Origin: Notospermus geniculatus
Taxonomy: Eukaryota > Nemertea > Pilidiophora > Heteronemertea > Lineidae
Reading direction: 5' to 3'
Length of the DNA: 64,000 bases
Assembly: GCA_002633025.1 (NCBI GenBank)
Contig: NMRB01000046.1
Coordinates: 201,396 to 265,395, forward strand
Shown here: positions 36,507-48,100 of the stretch, one piece after another
Layout: every line of letters begins with the position of its first letter
Position numbering within the stretch: the first letter of the stretch is position 1
The notes under the pieces: generated by a model
What the model was told of the DNA's origin: nothing
Database searches by the model: none
What the model saw: the letters and a program-made list of their open reading frames with translations, nothing else
Position numbers and translations under genes: made by a program

Positions 36507-37384
36507 AAAGTGACAGCCAAGATTAGGCCAGCGGACAACATTTTCAGCCATATATGGTTGGAAATTCAGGCATTTCCCTGAACAACCGGTGTTGTAAACA
36601 CTGGTTACTGGTTACATTTCATTCCCTTTCATGCCTAATCAGCATGATAAGTTTACTGGTACTGAATTAACAAACTGATCTACAGCTAGTTTTTATGCCT
36701 CACAAAATCACAATCTTGCCATCAGTCGAGAAAGTTACCGTACCAAAACTAATTACCGGTACTTTTGTTCATTATTTTGTGTTGCAATTTTTTGCAGTAT
36801 GACTGTGTCTTGGTTTCGCTGTTCCAGCAGAAATAATTTCCATTTTAGAACCAAGCAAACTGACGGGCCAATCAGCTTTTTTGAATTTAATCATGTGATT
36901 TTAAAAAGTGAACATAACCATGTGCTATCATGGAGTCAGCCATCTTGAAGAACGTCATTCCTACGCAAAAAGAAGTACGGTACACTGCAGTGTACTAACA
37001 TTTGAAAACAGAGTCAGTATGACGTACCCTCCTCCTCTGCAGGTAGCTGCCTGTCATTGGTTTTATTCCCTTTGGGTTCCCACGATTCACCAGGGGGATG
37101 GAACAGGTTGGCACCTTCACTGTGCCCTCCAGCACCCGGATGATCATTCTCTTTCATGTCTTTTTCCAGTTTCAACTTCTTCGTAGTTGTTTTCCTGTAT
37201 CGGTATCCATCAAGGGCTGCCTGCACCCTCAATGGCCGAGGTCCTTTATTGGACTGGACGGATGAATTGACCAGGATGGGCTGAAGGGGTTGTCGGCCCT
37301 TCTTCCGGTGCAAGGGGGATTCCTTGCCTCTCATCTTCTTAGGGGCAGATATCCCTGAAAGCCGATGACAGATGGTACAGGTTA

Positions 37385-37770
37385 ACGAGAGGCCCATGGG
37401 TGTGGTGCTCAGCTGATCTGAGGCCTAGGTTTGATATAAGGCATGTGAGAGGTACTGCACAGTGCAGTCTTAGAGGAAGGGTTAATAAACTTCCCTTTCA
37501 ACTGATGACTGATGTACAAAATATCAACCTATCTATCCTATCGCTTTTTGTCTACATATTTATCATAGAGGCTGAGATATAGTGATATTTTATTTTATAC
37601 AAAATGCCCTGTAGAGAACTCAATAATATAGGTCATATCACGCTCATTTTTTGTTTCTGAAGAAAGGTCACCAAGGGCTACCTTCAGATGACATTTGGAG
37701 TCTCTAGCGGTTAGAAACGTCGGGCATAGTTGGACAGACAAGAGTGATGGAAGGATGGACTGATGGACTT
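37385..37770 (+). mobile_element. Internally deleted relative of the 20683-23815 element
   Basis: The left end GAGAGGCCCATGGG, followed by CTCAGCTGA, matches the left end at 20683. AAGGGCTACCTTCAGATGAC and AAACGTCGGGCATAGTT match the region near 23670-23735. The internal arrays are absent. Confidence 0.55.
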
Positions 37771-37884
37771 TGGTTTGTACCCTACACAGCGTAATTGATC
37801 ATGAGCAGGAATTGGCCCACATGACCGATCAAACAGGATAAATTACATACAAGTCATGAAATTTTGGGAGCCAGAGGTTGGGTT

Positions 37885-37945
37885 CGTAATATCCGGGAGT
37901 TTGTAAAATCGAGGTTCGTAAGAGCGAGGGTGCACTGTGTGATAT
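37885..37945. repeat. Possible pogo/Tigger-like terminus
   Basis: GCGAGGGTGCACTGTG reads CACAGTGCACCCTCGC on the other strand, preceded by repeated GTTCGTAA-type sequence. Only one end is visible. Confidence 0.3.
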
Positions 37946-39596
37946 TTTCACAACCGTAGTGATGTCTGTTCAATGTTATTCAAAGCCAACAGGACAGCTG
38001 CCCTTCGATCACAACATTAACAACTTGGTGGACAATGAGATCTTGGAGGAATAATATATAATTCCTCCAAGATGAGATGAATCACACCCAGGAACAGAAA
38101 GAATAGACCCATGTGTAAGACAAGGAGGTGGGGAGGGTCTACAAATGAGAGTTGACAATACCTTACGTAGTCACAAAAATAACATGTTTTTGTATTCTCA
38201 TACAATTGGCACACACATACCTGTTCCAAACGAACTGGTGGCAGTGGTGGCCCCAGACTCTCCAGGACCAGGGGTAACATCATTTTCTTTATCGTGAGGG
38301 TAAGGAATTTGCCTCTGTGCTGTGAAAAAAGAACGTGCCAAGATGGTGTGAATGTCTCTGTACAACCTAGTCACATCAACTATGAGGATCATAACTACAA
38401 TCAAGGGCAGACGCTACAACCAGGTCCTATCAAGGCAGTGAGTTACAGTCCTCATTCTCATGAAGTGGGCAGATACATACCTGCTCCAAATGAACCGATG
38501 GCCGTAGGCTCCCCATCCCCAGACTCTCTAGGACCAGCGGTAACTTCACTCTCTGTCTCTTGCCTGTGTGCTGTAAAATGAACATTCGAAGATGGTGAAT
38601 TTGTATTTAAGACAAAATACAATTGCTTCTGACAAACTATAGCAGTGACCTGTAGGAATGCAACATTAAAAATCTGAGGTGAAGAAATTCCAACACCCTG
38701 TAGGTATATTATCATGTCATAATGTCATCAAACAACAAACAGAAGAAGAGGCGCCTTGACAGACAAGAGGCGGCGGGGCTGAAAATAAATGTTTTCTGTG
38801 AAAACAAACCTTTATAATTTCTAATCGCAGTCACAGCGTCTCTATTCTCGGCCACCTGCTCAATGACTTGCTCTAGAAGGTCGAGGTCATCGGGGCTCAA
38901 GTTCCCGCTTCTTTCTAAAGCCAGGAGAATGGCATAGCCTGATTTGTACATTGCGTGGTTCTTCAGCAGGTAACCGTCCAAAACGAAACCCATGTGTTTC
39001 ACCTCTTCCGCCCTCATGTATGAACAACACGCATTATCAAGACCCTGAAATGGGATCATAACTGTGATAGAGGGCAGCACACAGTAATCAGGTCCTATAC
39101 AATGGGTGCCTTTTGTGTGGGAAATTGACCAGGACCTGAATGTCCCTTTCAATTAAATCAATAGTTTTAACCACTAGTGACCATTCTTTAGGGTATTTCT
39201 TGTTTACTAACATACAAACAAGAGTTACCAGTAAACAAGGAAAAGGGATGCCGTCACTCACTGCCATGCTGCTGGCTATGACCGGAGACTGTTTATCTAT
39301 TGAGAGGGCACTGGTGGATCAGGCGTGGGGGGGGGGGCATAGCGGCCAGGCTGGCAGCCATCTTTGAACATGGCTTGGCCCATATTTCATAATTACTGCA
39401 ACTAAGTGTTTTGACCCTGAAATTATATGTATTTAGGTACCCTCTACATGTACGTGTACATCAAACTGTGACCCTTTTTGACTTCAAATATGGTGGCCAG
39501 TCGGCCATCTTGAAAATGGGACTTGAGCCAATACTCTTGAAGAACAGCAGCTATAATGCTGTAACTTGGTATGAATATGTACCGGTACCAGTACAT

Positions 39597-39740
39597 AGAA
39601 ACCCTCTATTCAAAAAGGGTGTTTAAGACTTCGACGCGTGTAACTTCTTCAATTGCATGGTGGAAGTGTGTGCATTTAGTGAAGTTACACGTGTCTAAGT
39701 CTTAATCGCGTGATGATCACCCTTTTTGAATATGGCCCTA
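39597..39740. repeat. Foldback element between DED1 and DED2 exons of copy A
   Basis: Left arm ATTCAAAAAGGGTGTTTAAG (then ACTTCGACGCGTGTAACTTC) pairs with right arm GAAGTTACACGTGTCTAAGT (ending CCCTTTTTGAAT). Confidence 0.75.
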
Positions 39741-42663
39741 TATGTTTGTCAAATTTTAGTTCTATTGCACTTCAAATATGGCCGCCAGCCGTCCATCTTG
39801 AAAAATATACTTTGGCTCATATTATTTGAATAATACCACAAAGAAAGTTCTAAGCTGGTACATGTATGATGTTTCCCTGGAACACTCATATTGACTTGAC
39901 ACTATTGTTATGCATTCTTCTGGTACATTCACACAGGTGAGCACATGGTCCATGGACCATTTCATCTCTACATGTGACTTACCGGAATGAATTCAATTGT
40001 GACTTTTCACTTGTCATCCGTTGAACATCACTCACAGACAAGTGCAGCTGATCTTGTAACAGATCCACTCTTCGTATGGCGTACAGACATTCTGCTAAGA
40101 ATGTAGTCTCTGCTGTAATAACATTTTTATTGCATAAAACGTCGAAGAGTTCTAAGCCCGAGTCAATCTCCTCAAACCTCTTGTTGGGTAGGTAGTCAAC
40201 ACACAGGTACTTCAGGATGAAGACCTCATCTGAATCAAGATTATCTGATATCCTTTTGATTGTCAATCTAAATTCTTCACCACTCGGGCCTGCTACGACC
40301 AATTCTGCCGTCTCCATGTTCATTCACCACCTCTGAAAATAAGTGTTTTAATACTTTACTTTTGGCTGAAATATACTGGTATCAGCATGGCCAAAATCAG
40401 CACAACCTGTGTAGGTAGCCTACCTGAAAGGCCGCAAATGATTGCGAGATCGATATAAAAAACAAGTACTGCATTCGAAAGGATAACCTCAGAGATCGCG
40501 TTAAGGTGCGTCCATGCGTCCCTGGACGCATGAAATCAACTTCAGACGCAAATTGAGAAAAAAAGCTTCCTGCAAAAACGTCCTCCTGAGATATTTAGGA
40601 CGCAAAGTAAGACGCCTGATTTTTTCATTCTTGCAACTGAAAAACGTCCATGCCAATATCGACGTATGAATTTTTAGGATCTCTGAGGAAAAACGCCCGC
40701 CCCTAGGCCTATTGACGCCGTCTCCGCGCTACCACGCGCGAATCTGCCACATTCGGAGTCAAACAATGCAGCTTGAATTGAGTTATACCCACGCTCCCAG
40801 GTGTTTGTACCGTACATCACACGTGCAGAAACGTGAAGTTTGGAACGAGGTAGATCCCGGACATGCAAAACTGAGGTAAAACGAAAATGGCGGCGATCAA
40901 GCGGAAGGCGAAGCTTGTTCATTTCTTGAAGAAATCCAACAAAAAAACGATCAAGCTTCCAAAGCCCTTAAAATCTTCAGCCCAAAGAATATCCCTAGTG
41001 ATGGCGGCATCAGTAGCTATGGCGATGAAGAAATCAAACTGCTTGGTGAACATTTCGGAGTGCAAGGAGGTACACACAGCAGCCAGCCAGGGGGATGTGA
41101 GCTGCCTCTGTTTGAATCTGTGACTGTGAAGACTTAAATACATGTATCGCAGAGTGCCCCCTTTTTCATCAAAAAAGTGGATGGACGCTTCATATTTGCT
41201 GGTCTTCCCTGCAAAAGAGTCCATTTATTTGGACTCATGGAAATCGAATTTGGACTCCTCATTTTCAAGCTATCTGAGGCAAAAAGAGTCCACTTGAAAA
41301 AAATGGACTCATGGAAAAAAATCCTTAATGCTACCACTGACCCTCATCAACTAGGCCTAGAGCCTAGCTAGTAAAATCCATCCATGGGGTAGGCCTACCA
41401 TTACCATACCATCCACTGGTAGGACTACCGGTACCGGGTACCGGTATCCAGGTAGGTTAGCTGGTTCAGTAGGGCTCAGCCTAGCCCTAGGTTACCGTTG
41501 GTTAGCTGGTTAGGCCTCGCGTGCGGTGACGGTTAGGGTCAGGACTAGGATTAGAGTAGGCCTATTAGGGGAGGGGTCAGAAGAAGTGACAAGGGTTGAG
41601 CGTCAGGGTGGGTGGAGTTAGCAATGAGTGTAGGCCTAATAGGATCAGGACTGGACGACATTCACCAGTTAACCGTCCATGTTCACCCTATTCCAGTATA
41701 CCTACCGGTAGGCCTAGCCGATCATGTTAATAGCATCCCTAGGCCTATTGTGGTATGAAAATTGTAAGCTACATTTGAGTGCCCCACCCACGCGGGACTC
41801 CGTGACGGAACAACATTGGTATGTAGGCCCTAACCCCCGTGCATGAACCCCGTAGTAGGTACATGGTTCCTGCAGCTTTTTGGTGAGCAAAATTAAGGCC
41901 TTTTTAAGGCTTTTTAAGGCCAGTCCAGGAAAAATTTAAGGCCAAGTTGTCAGGAGTTTTCATGTAGGTTTTTTTCGTACAATGGTTTAGCACAACCTGA
42001 AGGTTAGCGCTGAGGGTGGGATCCTGACTTTCACGATAGGGCAGTTTTCAACTGATATGAATAAAAACGTCGTTAGGAAGGGGAAATGGTTTAACGAAAA
42101 TTCAAAACTGAAGCTACATCAAATTTAAGGCCTTTTTAAGGGCACTGAGTGAAAAAATTCTATATTTAAGGCTTTTTAAGGCCTTAATTCTGAAAAACAA
42201 AAATTCCTGACTTTTAATGCTTTTTAAGGATCCGCGGGAGCCCTGAGGTAGAGAAGGGGACCACGCGGCAAGGTTCCATAGGCCTATTGGAGGTGGTTCT
42301 CAGCGTGTATAAATAAATAAAAACCAAGAAGATGGATCGATACCTTATAGGTAGGCCTATTATTTGTTCGTTTTCCCCACACGCCGGTAGGCCCTAGGCC
42401 TACCTTACGACCCCTCCCCCTCATAAAATACGAGACTAGACTATGACCATGATAACCCTTCCACCGCATATGATAGGCCTAGGCCTGTCCTATGCTTCAT
42501 TCATGTTGTTCATGCATGCATGCTTTGGGCTTCTCATGCATGGCAGCATGCATCATGCATGGATGGGATGGGTGATGCATGTCATGTTGTTTGTTTGTTT
42601 TTGGTCTTCATTCACTCACTTGTCAGACTTGCTGCATGCTAAGCAGAAAGGCTGGGATATGCA

Positions 42664-42980
42664 GACCAACATGGGTCAAGTATAGTATAGCGGGCCAAAC
42701 TGCGGGAAGTTCGAAAGTACTTCCGTCGTGTAGCTGTTCATGAAAATCATCCAGTCTTTTTGGCGCTTGGCAAGTGGGAGTTGGGAACTGAGAATCGATC
42801 TGGGAAGTGGAGTAGTGGGAAGTGCGGTGTTGAGTATCATATGGGAATTCGGAAGTGAGAATCAAGAATTGGGTNTTGATACTCAGACAAGTACAAAAAT
42901 TCATGATCTGCTATACCAACGAAGTACCATATTACCTCCCATGGCTTGGCCCGCTATACTATACTTGAGCCGACCAACAT
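42664..42980. mobile_element. MITE with a 9-bp target duplication (Mutator-like size)
   Basis: The element (42673-42971) has ends GGGTCAAGTATAGTATAGCG and CGCTATACTATACTTGAGCC and is flanked on both sides by GACCAACAT (42664-42672 and 42972-42980). A 9-bp duplication is usual for Mutator-like elements. There is one unresolved base at 42875. It is non-coding. Confidence 0.75.
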
Positions 42981-44624
42981 TACGTTTAAAACGATCGAAA
43001 CTTGCTAGCCCGGGCCAGGAAGATCCCGCTTTTCTGGTTAAGGAACGTTCTGGAATAACTCACGAACTGTGGTTGGTTATGATGACGGCAGACATGGCAG
43101 AAACCAAAATGGCCGGGCACGCGCTAGACTAGTCCTCTGTCGTAGCACCAGTGCCCAAACTCAGCATGTGATTGGTCAACCAGATTGCCGCCATGAGCTC
43201 ATCATCTATTTTTAGATCAGGCTGTCAAAACAACACCACGTGGGTTGCATATGTCATGCAGTCAGCAGTGTGCCATGCGAGTTGCATAAAAACTCAAGTT
43301 CTCTCTAGTTTGGTAGATGTAAACAAGGAACTTATTAGTAGAAGCCTAGACCTGTGAGATGGCTGGATCTGATGGAGGATCCTGGATATTATAATGATGG
43401 CTGGAGTCAATGTACACCTCTATGTAGTGCAAGGTGCAATAAACTTATTTGAATTTGAACAATGAAAAATAAGAGTAGGCCTAGGGACATTTTCCTAGGG
43501 ATATGCTCACCTGTCACACCTGTCGTCCTGTTGTCCCATTGAGACTGCAGTACTTACGAAGCCTATGCCTACTTTAGGGTTCATGAATGAATGACAAAAT
43601 TCAAAGTTTTGATAAGATCAAGAATATATTACCCATCTTGATGAGATATACAATTTGCGTCTTCAATTTACAATATTAGGCTATATACAATATCTCTCGA
43701 TTCCTACACAAGTATAATCACCCAACCTATGTGGGTGGGGAGAAAAGTGTTAGACAGCCAAATGCCCACCTAAAGCCTTGTTTACACTGCAGGCGTGGTG
43801 CGATGCAAAATTTTCCACGCCTGATTGTTTCCACCGTTAAGCCTATAGCTGTTCACACTTGCGGTGCGACGCGATGCGGTAAGAAGGCTGTAATCCTTTG
43901 TTCAAATTGCACCGCGCCTGCGTGTGAACAAGGCTTAAGGTTTTACTGTAGGGTAATGAGAATCCATGAATGTAAAATAGAGCGACACGTTTCCAAACCA
44001 GCACTGCCAAACCAACATTTTTAACATCAGCCTGCTGCCCCCTCCTAGCACCAATTGTCATTGTTATACATGTATATAGAATTACAAGATTTAGGGAGAA
44101 TTGCCTAACAAACACCGAGACAGGCACAGATCCAGAGGGAAGGGGGCTCTTTTGGCCAACAAATGTGTAAAACAGACCATGAAATCCTGGAATTTGGCAT
44201 ACCGGTAAATTTCAATGTTCCTTACACAGGGTCCCCCCTCTTTTCCCAAATCATGGATCCACCCCTGCCAGATGTACATGGGAACAGTTCATTAACTCCA
44301 TATGCAAGATCATACACTTTCTTGGATAAACAATTGTACTCATGTTACAAATCCCGCCATCTAGTTTCTCCGAGTCCGCAGTAGTCACAAGAATCACTCA
44401 TCCATTTAGGAGACACGCTCGTCATACGTATCAGCAAAAATTCATAAGCTCCCCTTATAAATTTTTGGTATCATACAGCTCTGTCTTTCTGGAATAACTC
44501 TCATGTTTTTAAGAATCCTATAACATTTACATGTATGTATCCTATGTCCATAGTAAAAGTCGCCCTCATACGAAAAAAAATTGCCACCACATATCCAATT
44601 CAGCAGGGAAATATCACAGGAATG

Positions 44625-44725
44625 GCTGAATTTTCATTGGCTGTCAGAATCAGGGTCACGTACACGCCTGTACGTGACCCTGGGAGTCATACAGGCCTCT
44701 GCTGTTTCAGCCAATCAGAATTCAG
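44625..44725. repeat. Foldback element with a perfect central hairpin
   Basis: CAGGGTCACGTAC (44651) and GTACGTGACCCTG pair perfectly around ACGCCT. Outer arms GAATTTTCATTGGCTG and CAGCCAATCAGAATTC extend the symmetry. Confidence 0.75.
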
Positions 44726-45124
44726 CAGGTTGTTATGCATAGCAACCATGTCTCCTCAGCCTCAGGCATTCAGGTCCAGCTCATTGGAGTCAAGGAAATG
44801 CTTTTACGGGTCTCGGGAGAATACCAACACACAGGGGAGGATACCGGGGAGCATACAGAAATAGCCATGACATAATATCTAAGTACCGGTATGTACATTA
44901 ACATCCAAATATTCTGTGTTGCAGTTCTGTCCTTCAGGTAAAAATCTATAAGTGGTCTCAGAGACTTGAAGCATGAAATCGTCACTTCACTCATGCAGCT
45001 GGGGCAAAAAGTGAAATAGGCCTACCTACTGTTAGACAGTGGCCAGTACATGAAAATCATATGAGTTAAAAGAATAATGAAATATATGTCCCTCTCCTTA
45101 TTGAGAATATATTTTCTCCCACAA

Positions 45125-48100
45125 TTACTTTTTCAGAAAAACTTTCTTGCGGAGCGTTGGCTGGGGCACTGGGCTCTGTTTGTAGATGCCACCCTCGATC
45201 AATGCGCTGGCCTTGGCGACCTCTTCATTGACCTTGATCATGATGCTTAGAAGGTCATGCCTGAAAAACACGCAAAAAGCATAAATGTTTCAGATCATCC
45301 ACCGTGTTAAAGCGAATCGAAATCGAAAAAATTTGATTTAGAAATAGAATTTGAAAGGGGACGAATTTTTGGGAAAAAATGTAAACAAACTTCTCCAGAA
45401 TGTCAACAAAGAAATTTTCGTGCATTCTGATTGGCTGAATTTTGTGTTTACAAACACCAGCCAAATGTAAACAAAATCCGCTGTCGATTCGCTTTAAGTC
45501 ATAGTAAGGTATTACAGCATAACGAGTTCACAAATCAACCTCGGTAACTACAGTAACCAAGGGTAAAACGACTCTCCGTTACCATAGTTACTGAGAGGGA
45601 TTTATGAACTCTTCAAGGGTCAAACGACCACAATAGGTCCACGTACCTGTCACTGTACTTATCCAGCATCTCCACGAGCATCGAGATGTACCATGATCCA
45701 TGGGTCTCACTGCGGTAGGAGACATACCCCGGGAGCGTCGCATATCCAACCAGGAAGTCAGACTCATTGGGCAGCAGTGGTGGCGTCTCCCCATAATTGC
45801 TGTCAGTGTCAGTTTCAAACCCCATCTGGTTAATGTTTCCTTGGCATGCTTGGACAAAGAACAATTTTGGCTTTTTCCTCAGGGTTGAGCAATTGAGTCC
45901 ACGGAAATGATGTGTGATGGTTGAAATCTCGACACTGAGACCGTCAACACCGTATACCTCGCCTCTTGCTCCGTGGGAAAGAATGCAGAAAGCAAAGCAA
46001 TCATAATTTGTATGGTCTGTCTGGTACGCAGCTCTTTTCACCACCTGCATTATCTTCTCCCTTGTCATGTCCCTGTACACCTGAACTACAAACTTCAGCT
46101 TGCTGAAGATATAGCGGAGGTTTTCTGGAAGGAAAACATTTCACAGTGAAAATGATTCCAACAACATATGCTTTGATGAACAGAAGGGTAACTGCCATTA
46201 GTCACAAAAGGAGACTGACCCAGCCCATAATGCCCCATCACACTGTTATAGTTCTCAGTACGTTCTTGAAAATGTTGCCGAACGGGCTCAAACTGTGTGC
46301 GAACGGAGTGGACGTAGTGGCAACTTTTTAGTCTTTTTACGAACTTCCTGGACGGGAAGGGTGCTCCAGCACTTCGAGAGATTATTTGGCCAACATTACA
46401 TGTTCTAGCCCGTTTTACGATAGGACAGAGAACGTTTTGAGAACTAGCTCAGTGTGACAGTACCTTTATCCACAGAGGTCTTTTTTCTGTCTGCCCTCAG
46501 CCCAAGAACTAAGTGCAGTTAACACAACAGAACAGTCAGCTCAGTATATTATTATTATGTTAAACATGGATTTTCTTCCATAATCCTTCATGGCTCACAG
46601 AAGATTTGGAACAATAGCTACTGGCTGATGTTGGCACTGGCTATCAAACTGACCTTGGTCGACGTCACTCCCGTGGCGATCCTTCAGTGGTTTTCCTCCT
46701 CTCACTGGCTTGAATTTCACGTTATTGATGATGATGCAGATGCCACGTGGATCTGAAGTGATCTTGTACGACGGCATATCGTGATCACGTGTATAGATTT
46801 CTTGGCGCAGTTGCTCAAGTTCCCTTTCCATGGCCTCGACATTGATTCTTTGCACATTGTCCTGTGTATGTGCTGAAAACATTTAAATCAAACTTCAGTC
46901 CAAGAAAGTACAGCCAGGAATGTGGTACCCAGAGAGATTGTCCTCAGGGGTATATGTGACCCGTTCTGGTAGAACCAGGCAGAAGGTGAGCCTCAATGAA
47001 CTGAGATGACACCAGGAGAGAATGGAAGAAATAGATTGTTTCAGGTTTCACAATCAACAGACAATATTGAAGCTGACAAACATTTGGTCTCAACCTGCCA
47101 AGCTAAGACCGACATATACCTGGTTTTGCCAGAACAGGCCACATATCAAGTTGGGTTCTTAATGGCTGAAAATTTTGGATTTGAACGTGAGGTCAAAATA
47201 ACTGGTGATGCTCAATCTGGGCGTTTGACAATGATTTGCATCCCCTCACTGCAGGGCTTTGGTCTCACTCCCTTCATGCGTTCCCACACACGAGGAGCAA
47301 GACCAAAGCCTGTGGTGGGAGGCTGATTTGTGTGGCAGACATAAAGTGACAGCCAAGATTAGGCTGCCCACAAATTTTCAGCTTGAAGGAACAATAATTA
47401 TCATGATCTTTCCATACACCTGTGCGGGAAGCCCATTTGTGACCCGATCTAGAAAAAGTAGGTGGATGTCACAGGTGATCATCATTGGTCGTCAGTTTAC
47501 TCAAATATTAGGGAGGTTTCGCAAGCGCCCGGTTAGGCCATATGACGACGTTTTTCTATTGTGTGGGTATACCCAAACAATAGATAAACGTTGTCGTATG
47601 GCCTGACCGGGCGCTTGCGAAACCTCCCTATTATCATTGGTGTCAACTACTATTGTCAACCCGCAGACGTATATTTCAGCTACTGTGTTGTAAGGTTGTT
47701 AACCTTTTCCTCGGTTGCAACTTTCACCTACTTTTGCTAGATCGGGTCACATTTCTTCATGAGCCATTTCAGAAGTAGGTGACAATTGATAAGCTTACCA
47801 GTGCCTTGTCTATTCAGAATGTTGATCGGCAAATTGTCTTCCACCGTCACTTCCTCCTCCATCGGTTGTTCATGATTAACCTCCTCATCTGCAGCCTCTG
47901 TCGGCGCTGGGTGATAATCATCGCTAGGCTCACCTTCGTCTTCACTCTCCATGGAGGAAATCGTCAATGGGATATTTGACGACTGGTTTTGTGCATTATG
48001 TGGCTCACCACTGCCGGCTGGATTTGGTTCAATTTCTAACTCATCCAGTATTGAAGGTAGCTGCTTGTCATTGGTTTCGTTCCCTTTGGGCTGCCATGAT

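Larger units (their letters stand above)
33491..37013. other. Stretch without a recognised gene between the unrecognised gene and caspase copy A
   Basis: It holds a repeat relative at 34215-34370, a SINE head at 35169, the assembly gap, and a pogo/Tigger-like end. No caspase p20 or p10 sequence was found, which matters because it lies directly downstream of DED caspase copy A. Confidence 0.5.
37014..40323 (-). pseudogene. DED-only caspase-8-like copy A: frameshifted, no protease domain
   Basis: On the - strand: DED1 exon 40323-39983 (ATG at 40323), DED2 exon 39044-38810, two homologous linker exons 38570-38481 and 38319-38221, and a last exon from 37354 to a TGA at 37014. DED1 (114 residues) is intact and close to copy B. 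It contains FILKYLCVDYLP and RRVDLLQDQLHLS, typical of caspase-8 DED1. The DED2 exon is 235 nt, one less than in copy B. With the phase-2 junction this puts a TGA about ten codons into the exon, while the original frame stays open over the rest. The last exon retains the LFHPPGESWEPKGN motif of the copy B linker but stops soon after. No p20 or p10 exon follows. Read literally it would give a DED1 protein with a short tail. A sequencing error would restore a DED-DED-linker protein like a short CFLAR form. Confidence 0.8.
40324..45124. other. Stretch between the two DED caspase copies
   Basis: No gene is confidently recognised. An 85-codon open frame without its own ATG (40880-41137, + strand), containing SYGDEEIKLLGEHFG, is the most protein-like stretch and may be a transposase or exon remnant. 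Copies of TTTAAGGCCTTTTTAAGGC at 41890-42232 form a low-complexity inverted repeat. 41340-41780 is rich in TAGGCCTA and ACCGGTACCGG. CATGCGTCCCTGGACGCATG at about 40512 is a short palindrome. Confidence 0.4.
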
